A stretch of DNA of 64,000 nt from Gemmiger formicilis (GTDB lineage: Bacteria; Bacillota; Clostridia; Oscillospirales; Ruminococcaceae). Numbering within the stretch: the first letter of the stretch is position 1; every line of letters starts with the position of its first letter. The stretch is from assembly GCF_900167555.1 (NCBI RefSeq), contig NZ_FUYF01000001.1:186001-250000 (forward strand). The letters run 5' to 3'. The position numbers were made by a program, and so were the translations under genes. Positions 44,433-53,056 of this stretch are shown here, piece by piece. Under the pieces are notes generated by a model. That model had not been told where the DNA came from, ran no database searches, and worked only from the letters and a program-made list of their open reading frames with translations.

Positions 44433-45665
44433 TTAAGAACGCTTGTTCAGGATGCTGAGCAGGTCGTCAAAGTAATCGCCGTCATCCTCTTCCTCGGCAG
44501 GGGCTGCGGGCTGTGCGGCCACAGGCGTGTCCATGCCGGTGCTGAAGGACTGGGTGAAGATCGGGTTGGGCATGACGGGGTTGACCTGCGGCTGGACAGG
44601 CTGCACGGGCTGGACCGGAGCAGCGGCAGGCTGTGCGGCGGGCTGGGTAGCGGCCTGTGCGGCACGCTTGGCGTCAACATGGGCCTGAATGGGCTCGTCG
44701 ACCTCGGGCGTGCTCTCGAAACCTGTGGCAACGACGGTAATGCTCATCTCGTCGCTCAGGCGCTCGTCGAACGCAGTACCCCAGATGATGTTGGCATCGG
44801 GATGCGCGCTCTGGGTGATCATGCTGGCAGCGGTCTCGACATCCTCCAGGCCGATGTCGGGGCTGGAGGTGATGTTGATGATGACGCCGCGTGCACCGGC
44901 AATGCTGGTCTCCAGCAGCGGGCTGGAGATGGCAGCCTTGGCGGCGTTCTCGGCCTTGCCGGCGCCCTTGGCAACGCCGACGCCCATGTGGGCAAAGCCG
45001 GCGTCCTTCATGATAGAGCGGACGTCCGCGAAGTCCAGGTTGATGAAGGCAGGAATGTTGATCAGGCTGGAGATGCTCTCAACGCCCTGGCGCAGCACGT
45101 TGTCAGCGGCCTCGAAGGCGTTCATCAGGGTGATCTTCTCCTGGCTGATGAGCTTCAGGCGCTCGTTGGGAATGACGATCAGGGAGTCAACGTGCATCAT
45201 CAGGGAAGCGATGCCCTGCTCGGCCTGCGCCATCTTGCGCTTGCCCTCAAAGGCGAAGGGCTTCGTGACGATGCCGACGGTCAGGATACCCAGGTCATGG
45301 GCCGTCTCGGCCACGACAGGGGCAGCGCCCGTGCCGGTGCCGCCGCCCATGCCGGCGGTGATAAAGACCATCTGCGCACCCTTCAGCGCGTTGGTGATCT
45401 CGTCCTTGCTCTCCTCGGCGGCGCGCTGGCCGATCTCCGGGTCAGCACCGGCACCGCGGCCCTTGGTCAGCTTGGCACCAAGCTGGACCTTCTGGGTGGC
45501 CTTGGAGTTGAGCAAAGCCTGCTGGTCGGTGTTCATCGCGACGAACTCGACCCCGGACAGACCGGACTCCACCATGCGGTTGACGGCGTTGCCGCCGCCG
45601 CCACCTACGCCGATAACCTTGATATTGGTTACATTTTGCATTTCTTCGTCGAGAACGAATGCCAT
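44433..45665 (-). CDS. ftsZ: Cell division protein FtsZ
   Basis: 410 residues. The tubulin-like GTPase forms the division ring. The GTP-binding motif is GGGTGTGAAPVVAE (~105-118), with IGVGGGGGNAVNRM at the N-terminus and the T7-loop NLDFADVRSIM near 205. A Pro/Ala/Gln-rich linker (~320-385) leads to the C-terminal peptide DYFDDLLSILNKRS, which replaces the more usual D-P-FL-RR tail. AGGGGGA precedes the ATG. The promoter is at 45766-45794, with a structured leader between. Confidence 0.98.
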   Translation of the reverse strand: MAFVLDEEMQNVTNIKVIGVGGGGGNAVNRMVESGLSGVEFVAMNTDQQALLNSKATQKVQLGAKLTKGRGAGADPEIGQRAAEESKDEITNALKGAQMVFITAGMGGGTGTGAAPVVAETAHDLGILTVGIVTKPFAFEGKRKMAQAEQGIASLMMHVDSLIVIPNERLKLISQEKITLMNAFEAADNVLRQGVESISSLINIPAFINLDFADVRSIMKDAGFAHMGVGVAKGAGKAENAAKAAISSPLLETSIAGARGVIINITSSPDIGLEDVETAASMITQSAHPDANIIWGTAFDERLSDEMSITVVATGFESTPEVDEPIQAHVDAKRAAQAATQPAAQPAAAPVQPVQPVQPQVNPVMPNPIFTQSFSTGMDTPVAAQPAAPAEEEDDGDYFDDLLSILNKRS

Positions 45666-45698
45666 GAGTGTATCCCCCTAAAAGTGATGTTGTGAAAC

Positions 45699-45739
45699 CG
45701 GATTCCTGGGGTGCACCCACGCATGGGCACACTAATCCG
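45699..45739 (-). other. Hairpin in the ftsZ leader
   Basis: CGGATT/AATCCG closes a stem that includes GTGTGCCCA/TGGGTGCAC around TGCG. It lies between the promoter and the ribosome binding site and is not followed by T residues, so it is not a terminator. Confidence 0.5.
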
Positions 45740-45765
45740 TGATTTTTTACATATAACTGTTTATA

Positions 45766-45794
45766 AGAATAGCAAATTTTCCGCGCAATTTCAA
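45766..45794 (-). promoter_or_regulatory. Promoter of ftsZ
   Basis: On the - strand: TTGAAA, 17-bp spacer, TATTCT. In the rest of the 45795-46023 space I see only a single GTAGGG module and no gene. Confidence 0.65.
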
Positions 45795-45964
45795 TACCTT
45801 AGCGAGAAATTCATAAAAAAATACGGCCTGCCCTGCCCTTTTGGACAACGCAGACCGCGATAGAGACTGTATTTTTAGTGCAAAGCTACATACTTTGTGT
45901 AAGGATGTGAAAAAATTGAGAAGCGGAGCTGCTGTGATCGGCCATGTGCCGGGGCGGCTCCCCC

Positions 45965-45990
45965 GTAGGGGCCGGGCATGCCCGGCCCGG
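45965..45990. repeat. GTAGGG repeat, single module
   Basis: GTAGGGG with the core CCGGGCATGCCCGG, downstream of murA. Confidence 0.75.
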
Positions 45991-46023
45991 TGGTGTAACG
46001 TGAGCGGCAGTCTGCGGGCAGTC

Positions 46024-47277
46024 TCAGGAGATCTCCGCCCCCAGCCCGCGCAGTGCGGCGGGTAAATTTTCATACCCGCGGGGGATGTGCCCGGGGTCGC
46101 GCAGGCGGGTCTCACCGTCCGCGGCCAGTGCCGCCGCCAGAAGCGCCGCTCCGCCGCGCAGGTCTGGCGCGGTGACGTCCGTCCCGTGCAGGACGGCCCC
46201 GCCCGGGAGCGTCAGCTGCCGCCCCCTGACCGTGCAGGCCGCGCCCATGGCGGCAAAGCCCGCGGCACAGGCAAAGCGGTTGGCAAACAGGCTGTCGTAA
46301 ATTTCGCTCTCCCCCGCTGCCGTCAGCAGCACGGCGGCGGCCAGCGGCGCAGTGTCGGTGGCAAAGGCGGGCCAGGCGTCGGCCCGCAGGTGCGCCCCGC
46401 CCCGCAGCGGCGCGGCGGGGTCACGGGCCAGCCGCACGCAGTCTCCGACCCGGCTGACCTGCACGCCGGTCCCGGCCAGAAAGCGCAGAAACGAGTCATA
46501 GCTGGCCGGGTCGCAGCCCGCAATTTCGATCTGTCCGCCCGCGCACGCCAGTGCGGCGGCGTAGGTCGCGGCGGCGATGCGGTCCGGCAGCGGGCGGTGA
46601 AAGGCTCCGCCCAGCGGTCTGCCGCCCTGCACGGTCAGCACCGGCGTGCCCGCGCCCTGAATATCCGCCCCGCAGGCAGACAGAAACGCGATCATGTCGC
46701 CGATCTCCGGCTCCTGCGCAGCGCCGCGCAGCACGGTCTGCCCCGCGGCGCAGCAGGCGGCCATCAGCAGGGTCATTGTGGCCCCGACGCTGGGCAGCCG
46801 CAGTGTAAAATCCACCCCATGCAGCGGCCCCGTGCGCCGCAGCGTGACGGCAATGCCCTCCAATTCGACCTCGGCCCCCATGGCGGCCAGCCCGGCCAGG
46901 TGGATGTCCACGGGCCGCGGGCCGAGGCGGCAGCCCCCGGGCAGCGGCAGGCGCACATAGCCGACGCGGCAGAGCAGCGGCGCGAGATAAAATACCGAGC
47001 TGCGCATGGCCCCGGCCAGATGCTCCGGGATGTCACCGCAGAGACGGTCCGCGGGACGGGTGCAGAGGTCCGCCCCGCAGCACCGCACCCGGGCTCCGAC
47101 TGCGTCCAGCAGCGCCAGGCTGGTGTCCACGTCGGCCAGACGCGGGACGTCCTGCAGGCGGCAGGGGCCGTCGCAGAGCAGCGTCGCCGCCAGCAGCGGC
47201 AGGGTGCTGTTTTTGGCGGCGGCAGGCCGGATGCTGCCGTGCAGGGTGCGTCTGCCGTGGATGGTGATCGTCTGCAT
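46024..47277 (-). CDS. murA: UDP-N-acetylglucosamine 1-carboxyvinyltransferase
   Basis: 417 residues. MurA adds enolpyruvate to UDP-GlcNAc, the first committed step of peptidoglycan synthesis. The active-site Lys-Asn is in AAAKNSTLPLL (K22). The fosfomycin-reactive cysteine is in GGCRLGPRPVD (~115). The catalytic Asp is in FATDTAPLAA (~305) and the phosphate-binding Arg near RGGAALLAAAL (~372). The sequence is unusually Ala/Cys-rich and divergent, which suggests it may be the second paralogue (MurZ/MurA2) of a Firmicute. AGGAGG precedes the ATG. It sits between dpaB and ftsZ. Confidence 0.9.
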   Translation of the reverse strand: MQTITIHGRRTLHGSIRPAAAKNSTLPLLAATLLCDGPCRLQDVPRLADVDTSLALLDAVGARVRCCGADLCTRPADRLCGDIPEHLAGAMRSSVFYLAPLLCRVGYVRLPLPGGCRLGPRPVDIHLAGLAAMGAEVELEGIAVTLRRTGPLHGVDFTLRLPSVGATMTLLMAACCAAGQTVLRGAAQEPEIGDMIAFLSACGADIQGAGTPVLTVQGGRPLGGAFHRPLPDRIAAATYAAALACAGGQIEIAGCDPASYDSFLRFLAGTGVQVSRVGDCVRLARDPAAPLRGGAHLRADAWPAFATDTAPLAAAVLLTAAGESEIYDSLFANRFACAAGFAAMGAACTVRGRQLTLPGGAVLHGTDVTAPDLRGGAALLAAALAADGETRLRDPGHIPRGYENLPAALRGLGAEIS

Positions 47278-47328
47278 GAGCGGGGCCTCCTAAACCTATG
47301 ATATTGCCAGAAAGCGGGAGGATGCGCG

Positions 47329-47357
47329 GTAGGGGCCGCATATAGGCGGCCCGCAGC
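47329..47357. repeat. GTAGGG repeat, single module
   Basis: GTAGGGGCCGCATATAGGCGGCCC; the core pairing is imperfect and the right module has decayed. Confidence 0.6.
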
Positions 47358-47430
47358 CTTCCGGCAGACAGCCGGCTGCCTTACACGCGCGGGCCGGGCG
47401 GCATTGTCAGTCAACGGGCCGCCGCATACT

Positions 47431-47478
47431 CTCCCCTCATCCGGCCCTGCGGGGCTACCTTCCCCCAAGGGGGAAGGC
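47431..47478. repeat. Family B element, right half only
   Basis: CCCCTCATCCGGCCCTGC, GGGGCTACC and the end hairpin CTTCCCCC..GGGGGAAGGC, like 32685-32734. Confidence 0.8.
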
Positions 47479-47523
47479 AAGGGGTATCTCTACCCCGTTA
47501 TATGCCGCGCTCCCTCCCTCTTA

Positions 47524-48105
47524 TTACAGCAGCAGCGGCTGGATCTGCACGCCGCGCAGCGCGGCCTCTAATGTGTCGGGCAGGAGCGTGAAATCGCTTT
47601 TCAGGCTGCACGGCTTTTTGTAGCTGTCGTCCTGGCCGAAGGGCACAAAATAGTAGCTGCGCCGCTGCAAAAGCTGGCCCAGCGCCGGGGCACTGCCCGA
47701 AAGCCCATCGTTCGTGGACGGCGCGATAATCACGGGCCGTCCGCCGCGCAAAAGGCTTTTTGCGGCCAGCGTCACGGGGGTCGAGCTGATGCCTGCGGCC
47801 AGCAGCGCCATCGTGGTGCCGGTGGCCGGGGCGATGATGAGCGCCTCGGCAAGCCGCTGCGGGCCGAGCGGCTCAACGGCCTGCAGGGTCGTCAGCGGTC
47901 TGTGGCCGGTCACTTCATATAAGGTCTGCCGCAGGGCCGACGCGGTGCCGAAGCGGGTATCCAGCCCGGCGGCGCTGGCACTCAAAACAGGCAGGACGTC
48001 CCACCCGCGGGCAGTCAGGACACGCAGCTGGGGCAGCACCGCAGCAAAGCTGCAAAAGCTGCCGCACAGCGCAAAGGCGATGGTGCGTTTGGATTGGGTG
48101 GTCAT
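47524..48105 (-). CDS. dpaB: Dipicolinate synthase subunit B
   Basis: 193 residues. A flavoprotein-type subunit that, with DpaA, converts dihydrodipicolinate to dipicolinic acid in the mother cell of spore formers. Family segments are FALCGSFCSFA at the N-terminus, LIIAPATGTTMALLAAGI (~88) and APSTNDGLSG (~127). Length is normal. AAAGGAG precedes the ATG, and its first 4 bases overlap dpaA. Confidence 0.93.
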   Translation of the reverse strand: MTTQSKRTIAFALCGSFCSFAAVLPQLRVLTARGWDVLPVLSASAAGLDTRFGTASALRQTLYEVTGHRPLTTLQAVEPLGPQRLAEALIIAPATGTTMALLAAGISSTPVTLAAKSLLRGGRPVIIAPSTNDGLSGSAPALGQLLQRRSYYFVPFGQDDSYKKPCSLKSDFTLLPDTLEAALRGVQIQPLLL

Positions 48106-48905
48106 GGGGCGGTGCTCCTTTCGTCGGGATCACGTTCTTCCAGGATCGCCAGCACGGTCTGTGCAATCAGTGCCCCGGCTGTCTGCGGCGCGCAGCGGCC
48201 CGGCAGGGCCAGGGCGTGCTCGGCGTGCAGACCCAGTTCCTCGGCGGCGGCAAAGTCGGTGCCGCCGGGCAGACTGGCCAGGTCAATGATGAGCGCCCCG
48301 CCCGGCAGCTGCTGCAGAAGGGCCCGGGGCAGCACCGGCGCGGGGATCGTGTTGATGACGGCGTCAAAGCTGGGCAGCAGTGTGGGCAGGGCCGTCAGAG
48401 GCGCGGCGCGGCACCCGGCACAGCGGGCATTGGCGCGCTGCTCGGGGCTGCGGGCGGCCACGGTGACGCGCCCGCCCAGCAGCACCAGCCGCCGTGCTAC
48501 GGCACGCCCGACGCGGCCATAGCCCAGCACGAGAAAGCCGCTCTCCCAGATCGTGCGCTCCCGCAGGCGGAGCAGCAGCTCAAGACAGCCCTCGGCGGTG
48601 GGCACGGCGTTCAGGCATTCCAGCTCGGGCCGCAGAAAATAGTCGATCAGCGGCAGCCCGGCCTCCCGCGCGGCCATCCGCACCGGCATCCCGGGGCGGC
48701 CAGCTAAGATCAGCGTCCCCTGCCCCGCACCCTGCAGTGCGCGGGCGACCTCGTCACTGACGCGGCCTTGGGACATGGGCAGCAAAATGTAATCGGCTGC
48801 GGCGGCATTGTCGGCGGCGGTCACGCCGTAACCCGCACGGCGCAGCACGCGCGCCGCCGCCTGCTGGCGGGCATCGTGCCCGACCACGCAAAATGTTTTC
48901 GGCAT
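48102..48905 (-). CDS. dpaA: Dipicolinate synthase subunit A
   Basis: 267 residues. The NAD(P)-dependent subunit of dipicolinate synthase. The nucleotide-binding loop is LVLGYGRVGRAVA (~127-139), preceded by LNAVPTAEG and followed by INTIPAPVLP and LIIDLASLPGGTDF, both characteristic. It is about 20-30 residues shorter than Bacillus SpoVFA at the N-terminus. GAGGTGAG precedes the ATG. A sigma-K-like promoter lies at 48934-48960. Its presence implies an ability, or former ability, to make heat-resistant spores. Confidence 0.92.
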   Translation of the reverse strand: MPKTFCVVGHDARQQAAARVLRRAGYGVTAADNAAAADYILLPMSQGRVSDEVARALQGAGQGTLILAGRPGMPVRMAAREAGLPLIDYFLRPELECLNAVPTAEGCLELLLRLRERTIWESGFLVLGYGRVGRAVARRLVLLGGRVTVAARSPEQRANARCAGCRAAPLTALPTLLPSFDAVINTIPAPVLPRALLQQLPGGALIIDLASLPGGTDFAAAEELGLHAEHALALPGRCAPQTAGALIAQTVLAILEERDPDERSTAP

Positions 48906-48933
48906 AGGCGCTCACCTCGGTTTGATTTGCGCC

Positions 48934-48960
48934 ATACTATGCCGGGGCGCGTGTACCTGT
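48934..48960 (-). promoter_or_regulatory. Sigma-K-like promoter of dpaAB
   Basis: On the - strand: AC, 17 bases, CATAGTAT. The known sigma-K consensus is AC-N16/17-CATANNNTA. It matches except for the last A. No sigma-A promoter is apparent. Confidence 0.5.
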
Positions 48961-48967
48961 GCCTTCT

Positions 48968-49103
48968 GCCTTCCCCGTCGGGGGAAGGTGGCCCGCAGGG
49001 CCGGATGAGGGCAGAGTATGCCCTATTGCCAATTCACGGGCAATTGCGGCGGCTCTGCCCTCATCAGTCGCTTTCAGCGACAGCTTCCCCCGAGGGGGAA
49101 GCC
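48968..49103. repeat. Family B palindromic element (inverted)
   Basis: Full copy of ~136 bp in the opposite orientation to 7916-8064, between dpaA and the terminator at 49113-49149. Confidence 0.85.
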
Positions 49104-49112
49104 ACGGCACGC

Positions 49113-49149
49113 AAAAAAGGCACCCACCTTTTCTTAAAAGATGGATGCC
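49113..49149 (-). terminator. Terminator of the LytM gene pair
   Basis: On the - strand: a 14-bp stem GGCATCCATCTTTT / AAAAGGTGGGTGCC with two G-U pairs, then TTTTTT. It begins 8 bases after the stop. Confidence 0.85.
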
Positions 49150-49156
49150 TTTTTAC

Positions 49157-51307
49157 TCAATAATATTTCAGCCCGTCGCACTGGCCGCGCCAGACGAGGA
49201 GCGGGTTGATGGGCACGGTGCCGATGCGCAGCTCGGCCACAACGGTCCTGCCGCTGGTGCCCAGCAGCTGGCCCTGCTTGACATCGTCCCCGGCCTCGAC
49301 GTCCAGTGCGGTCAGGCCGTAGAAGATGCTCCTGAGGCCCGCGCCGTGGTCGATGACGACGGTGTAGCCGTAGCTGCCGCCAAGGTCCTCGGCCAGCAGC
49401 ACATGGCCGCTGGCGGGCACGATCATAGAATCCTTCGACTTCTTCGGCTTGATGACGACATTTGTCGAGGTGCGCCCGCCGTAGCCGTAGTTCGTGCTGC
49501 GCTCGCTGTAGGAACGGCCCACGTACTCGGTCATGCCGTAGAGCAGCGGCGTGTCAAAGCTGTCCAGGAACGGCTGCACAAAGCCGCCCGTGGCCCACTG
49601 GATCTCGCCGCCGTCATTCGTCAGCAGCCTGCGGACGGCATCGGGGGCGTCGTCCGCGCCGATGTAGGGCGACATCAGCTGGGACTTGGCGCTGTAATCC
49701 TTATAGGAGTAGGAGGCCGCGCGGACCGACAGCGTCAGCGTTTCGGTATAGCCGTCGGCAGTTACGGTCAGCTCGGTGTTTCCGGTCTCGGCGTTCCACG
49801 GGATGGGCAGGTAGCAGATCCAGCCGTTGGCGGCCCTGACGAAGCCTGTGCTTTCCAGCGGGCCCGTCAGCGTCGGTTCGGTCCGGCTCATGGTGCTGCC
49901 GACACGCACGGCGGCCACGCTGCCCTGCTGCACCGTCGGTGTGCAGAGCGTGACGGACGGCTTGATGCCGACGGTGAAGCGGAACTGCCAGGTCTCGGTG
50001 CCGGTGACGCTGGAGCGGTCCTCGGCGGCGCTGTCAGACGCGGTGACGACGAGCTTGGCGTCAAACGTGCCGTTCTCCGCAAACAGATAACTGCGGAAGC
50101 CGGTGACGCTGCCCTCGTACACGGTCTCCTTGTCGGCGTCGGTGATGGTCAGCTGGGTGCTGTAGTCGGACGGCGTCACGATAATATCCGGCGATGCGTC
50201 GGATATGGCATCCTCGAGCACAACGGGAGAGGAATTGAGCGTTTCGGCGTAGGTGCGTCTGAAAAAGCTGCCGACCACCGGCACGTGCCACTTGTAGGCC
50301 GTGGGAGCAAGCTCCTGGCCGTCAAAGGTGACCTTGACTTCGGGCAGCATGTCAGGCGTGGCGCTGCGGTAAAGCCATGCTACGCCGCCGCCTGCGATGA
50401 TGAGCACGAACAGCACAACGAGGAGCAACCACTTGAACATGCCGAACACACCGCGCCCGAGGGCCTGCGGGATCGTATCCTGCGGCTCGTCGTCCTCGTC
50501 GGCGGCGGCGCTGTCATGCTGCGGTGCCTCGGGCGCCGGGGCAGGCCCCGCAGACGGCGCGGGGTCCTCCTCCAGCCCGGCCATGATCTGCGCAATCGAA
50601 AGCTGCGCCGTGCGGGAGATGTTCGCCATGCGGGCGGCCTCGGCGGCAAGGGCTTTATCGTTGGCAAGGTCATCGCTGAAAACAAGGCCGGACGGCTCGG
50701 CAGCGTCCTCCGCGGGGACGTCCCCGGTTTGCTCGGGCGTGTCGGTGACGGCTGTGTCTGCCGCGGCGGCCTCGGGGGGCGCTTCTGCCGCAGGCGTATC
50801 GTCGGCGGCAGGGGCGTCCGCTGTCGGTTCGGGCTCCGTCCCGGCGGGCTCGGCCTTTTCCGCAGGCTCGGGCAGCTCCGGGGTACTCGGGACGTCGGGC
50901 ACGGTGGGTGCGGCAGCGTCCTCCCGGGCGGGGGTCTCCGGCGGTTCGGGCTTGCTTTCGGATTTGGGCTCGGCAAGCTCCGGCGCGGCGGGAACGGGGC
51001 TGTCCTGTGCGGGAGCCTTGTGCTCCGGGGTCTCGTCAGCCGGGGCTTTTTTCGCCGTCTTAGCAGCCTTCGGCGTCTTGGACTTTGCGGTTTTTGTTGT
51101 CTTTGTGTTTTTTTTGGCCCGCGGCTTCTTGGGGGACGCGGCAGGCTTTTTCGTGGTCTGCCCGTCTGCGGCGGGCAGCTCGGCGCTGTCCGTCGGCGCA
51201 GGGGGCGTGTCGGCGGCAGACTGGGGGCTGGCTGCCTTGCGGCGCCGGGGCTTCGGCTTGGGGGCCTCCTCCGGCTGTACCGCAGTGGATTTCTTATCTT
51301 CTTCCAT
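49157..51307 (-). CDS. Membrane protein with degenerate LytM/M23 domain (large)
   Basis: About 716 residues. Residues ~1-290 are a low-complexity cytoplasmic region rich in Ala, Pro, Glu and Lys. One membrane helix (FKWLLLVVLFVLIIAGGGVAWLY, about 320-342) is followed by Ig-like beta domains and a C-terminal LytM-like domain (~590-715; GYTVVIDHGAGLRSIFYGL). The zinc ligands are missing: HLHFE is replaced by VVAELRI, and no HxxxD is seen. It is therefore a pseudo-peptidase, as are SpoIIQ and EnvC-type adaptors. The ribosome binding site is weak. It lies 87 bases after a shorter paralogue. Confidence 0.75.
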   Translation of the reverse strand: MEEDKKSTAVQPEEAPKPKPRRRKAASPQSAADTPPAPTDSAELPAADGQTTKKPAASPKKPRAKKNTKTTKTAKSKTPKAAKTAKKAPADETPEHKAPAQDSPVPAAPELAEPKSESKPEPPETPAREDAAAPTVPDVPSTPELPEPAEKAEPAGTEPEPTADAPAADDTPAAEAPPEAAAADTAVTDTPEQTGDVPAEDAAEPSGLVFSDDLANDKALAAEAARMANISRTAQLSIAQIMAGLEEDPAPSAGPAPAPEAPQHDSAAADEDDEPQDTIPQALGRGVFGMFKWLLLVVLFVLIIAGGGVAWLYRSATPDMLPEVKVTFDGQELAPTAYKWHVPVVGSFFRRTYAETLNSSPVVLEDAISDASPDIIVTPSDYSTQLTITDADKETVYEGSVTGFRSYLFAENGTFDAKLVVTASDSAAEDRSSVTGTETWQFRFTVGIKPSVTLCTPTVQQGSVAAVRVGSTMSRTEPTLTGPLESTGFVRAANGWICYLPIPWNAETGNTELTVTADGYTETLTLSVRAASYSYKDYSAKSQLMSPYIGADDAPDAVRRLLTNDGGEIQWATGGFVQPFLDSFDTPLLYGMTEYVGRSYSERSTNYGYGGRTSTNVVIKPKKSKDSMIVPASGHVLLAEDLGGSYGYTVVIDHGAGLRSIFYGLTALDVEAGDDVKQGQLLGTSGRTVVAELRIGTVPINPLLVWRGQCDGLKYY

Positions 51308-51394
51308 ACTCACACTCACTCTTTTAGGGACCTTTATGGATGCCCGGCAAAACGGCAGCGGCACGGCAGGCCGGGTGTGCCGTGTGCAGCTATT

Positions 51395-52627
51395 TTATTC
51401 AGCCTCGCGGAATTGCAGACCACTGTTTCCGTCCAGCGCGGTCTGCGGGTCAGTGGATTTGCTGCCGATGCGCAGCTCGTAGATCAGGTTGTGGGCCGTC
51501 CCGGCGGTGCCCAGCGGGTCGCCGGCGGACACACTCTGCCCGCGCTCCACGCCGACAGTCTCCAGCCCGTACAGGTAGCTCTTTACGCCGCAGCCGTGGT
51601 CGATGACCACCGTGCCGCCGGTCAGGGTCAGTGTGCCCGCAAAGACAACGTTGCCTGCCTGCGGGGCGGTGACGGTCTCGCCGTCCGCGGCGGCATAGGT
51701 CAGGCCGGTGGCCTGGCCGCTGCGCTGGCCGTCCACCATCTGGGTGACACCGTACTCCATGGCGACAGCGCCCGCGCTGGGGGCCTCAAAGCGGCCATTC
51801 CAGAGCTTGGCGGAGCTGCCCGTTGTGTACAGCGGCCATATAGCGTTGCGGAACTCCTCCCCGCCGCCGGTGTCCTCCTCGGCGGGGACGGTGACCGTAT
51901 CATACATGGTGCGGGTGACGGTCAGGGTGATGTCCTTTTCCAGACTCCCGCAGGTCAGGTGCAGCGTATGGTCGCCGCCCTCGGCGTTGTAGGTCACGGG
52001 AATATAGCCCATGTAGCCGCTGGCGGTCTTGCGGAACCAGACGGTGCCAAGATCGGTCTCCAGGCTCGGCTCGCCGTCCAGAATGCCGGACAGCTGCACA
52101 GCCACGATGCTGCCCTGCGGCGCGCGCTCGGTGCTCAGGGTGACCTTGGGGTTCATCGCCATCGTGTAGCCGGCGCGGTAGGCGTACCAGCCCACGGGGT
52201 CGCCGGGGTTGTCCGCACTGCTGTGGTGCGCGGTCACGATGATCTGATAGTCCCCGTTTTGTGTATAGGTATAGGTATTGCAGTCGGCCAGTGCGCCGGT
52301 CCAGACCGTGCCGTCGGGCGCGGTGATCTGAAGCTCGGCAGCGGTGACCCAGTCGGGCAGGACGAGCTGCGGCACGGTATCGGTGAAGGTGCCCAGCTTC
52401 TGCACGGTCAGATTCGTCGGGCTTTCGTAGGTTTTGTTGACCTTATCGCCCAGCACCGGGATGACCCAGCTCCAGCCGTTGGGCTCGAGGGTCTGCTCAC
52501 CGAAGGTGACAGCCTCCTGCGGCAGGGCGTCCGTCCCGGTGCGGCTGTAAAGAAAAGCCGCCGTTCCGCCCAGGATGGCGGCAATCATAACGGCGACCAT
52601 CACAAGCCAAAGCAGCAGTTTACGCAT
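51395..52627 (-). CDS. Membrane protein with degenerate LytM/M23 domain (short paralogue)
   Basis: 410 residues. An N-terminal membrane anchor (LLLWLVMVAVMIAAILGGTAAFLY, ~4-28) is followed by two Ig-like beta domains and a LytM-like C-terminus (~300-405; GGTVVIDHGCGVKSYLYGL). As in the neighbour, the HxH motif is replaced (NLIYELRIG) and the first ligand pair is absent, so no peptidase activity is expected. The extracytoplasmic part aligns with the larger paralogue throughout, which indicates a tandem duplication in which the other copy gained a long cytoplasmic tail. CACGGAG precedes the ATG. Confidence 0.75.
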   Translation of the reverse strand: MRKLLLWLVMVAVMIAAILGGTAAFLYSRTGTDALPQEAVTFGEQTLEPNGWSWVIPVLGDKVNKTYESPTNLTVQKLGTFTDTVPQLVLPDWVTAAELQITAPDGTVWTGALADCNTYTYTQNGDYQIIVTAHHSSADNPGDPVGWYAYRAGYTMAMNPKVTLSTERAPQGSIVAVQLSGILDGEPSLETDLGTVWFRKTASGYMGYIPVTYNAEGGDHTLHLTCGSLEKDITLTVTRTMYDTVTVPAEEDTGGGEEFRNAIWPLYTTGSSAKLWNGRFEAPSAGAVAMEYGVTQMVDGQRSGQATGLTYAAADGETVTAPQAGNVVFAGTLTLTGGTVVIDHGCGVKSYLYGLETVGVERGQSVSAGDPLGTAGTAHNLIYELRIGSKSTDPQTALDGNSGLQFREAE

Positions 52628-52710
52628 ATTGTGTTTTCTCCGTGGCAGTATGGCATTGCCAAAAAGCCGGACGCCGTCAGGTCGGTGCCCAGCCGGGTTG
52701 TGGTGGCAGA

Positions 52711-52736
52711 AAGGCTTCCCACGCGGGGGAAGCCTT
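52711..52736 (-). terminator. Mini family B hairpin after the small membrane protein gene
   Basis: AAGGCTTCCC pairs with GGGAAGCCTT around a short loop, 9 bases after the stop. It may work as a terminator. Confidence 0.55.
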
Positions 52737-52745
52737 GAGGATCAT

Positions 52746-52964
52746 TTACTCCTTCTCCTCTGCGGGGGCGGAGGGGATGTTCTCGTAGGTGGTGGAATCC
52801 TCGTCGTCGTAATCGTCATCCTCGTAGTCGTCGCTGAACAGCAGGCGCTCGTACTCGTCCAGTTCCTTTTCACGGTGGTAGAGATAGAGAGCGGCGGCGG
52901 TCAGGGCACCGGCAGCGGCAAACAGGAACGCCAGAACGGCACCGAAGGTGGTTTTCTTCATCAT
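52746..52964 (-). CDS. Small membrane protein with acidic tail
   Basis: 72 residues. After a basic start there is one membrane helix (GAVLAFLFAAAGALTAAALYLY, ~7-28), then a charged segment (HREKELDEYERLLF) and a very acidic C-terminus (DDYEDDDYDDED). GGAG lies 8 bases before the ATG at 52964. It has its own sigma-A promoter. The family is not recognised. Similar short helix-plus-acidic-tail proteins occur near cell envelope genes in Clostridia; no function can be given. Confidence 0.65.
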   Translation of the reverse strand: MMKKTTFGAVLAFLFAAAGALTAAALYLYHREKELDEYERLLFSDDYEDDDYDDEDSTTYENIPSAPAEEKE

Positions 52965-53056
52965 AGTAGTTCTCCTTTTGCAAATGCTGCGCTGCAACGC
53001 ATCTTTCGTGAAAAACGCCGCAGCGGGCGTGCATACAAAGCAATAGTGCTAACCTT

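Noticed and set aside
45907-45990. Possible short gene starting GTG AAA AAA TTG on the + strand
   Set aside because: It runs directly into a GTAGGG repeat, has no clear promoter, and its translation is not recognisable. It could be the leftover start of a gene but there is too little to support it.
48959-52738. Open frame of 1259 codons on the + strand
   Set aside because: It is antisense to the two LytM genes and is open only because of GC-rich third codon positions. It has no ribosome binding site and a low-complexity, Gly/Arg/Val-rich translation.
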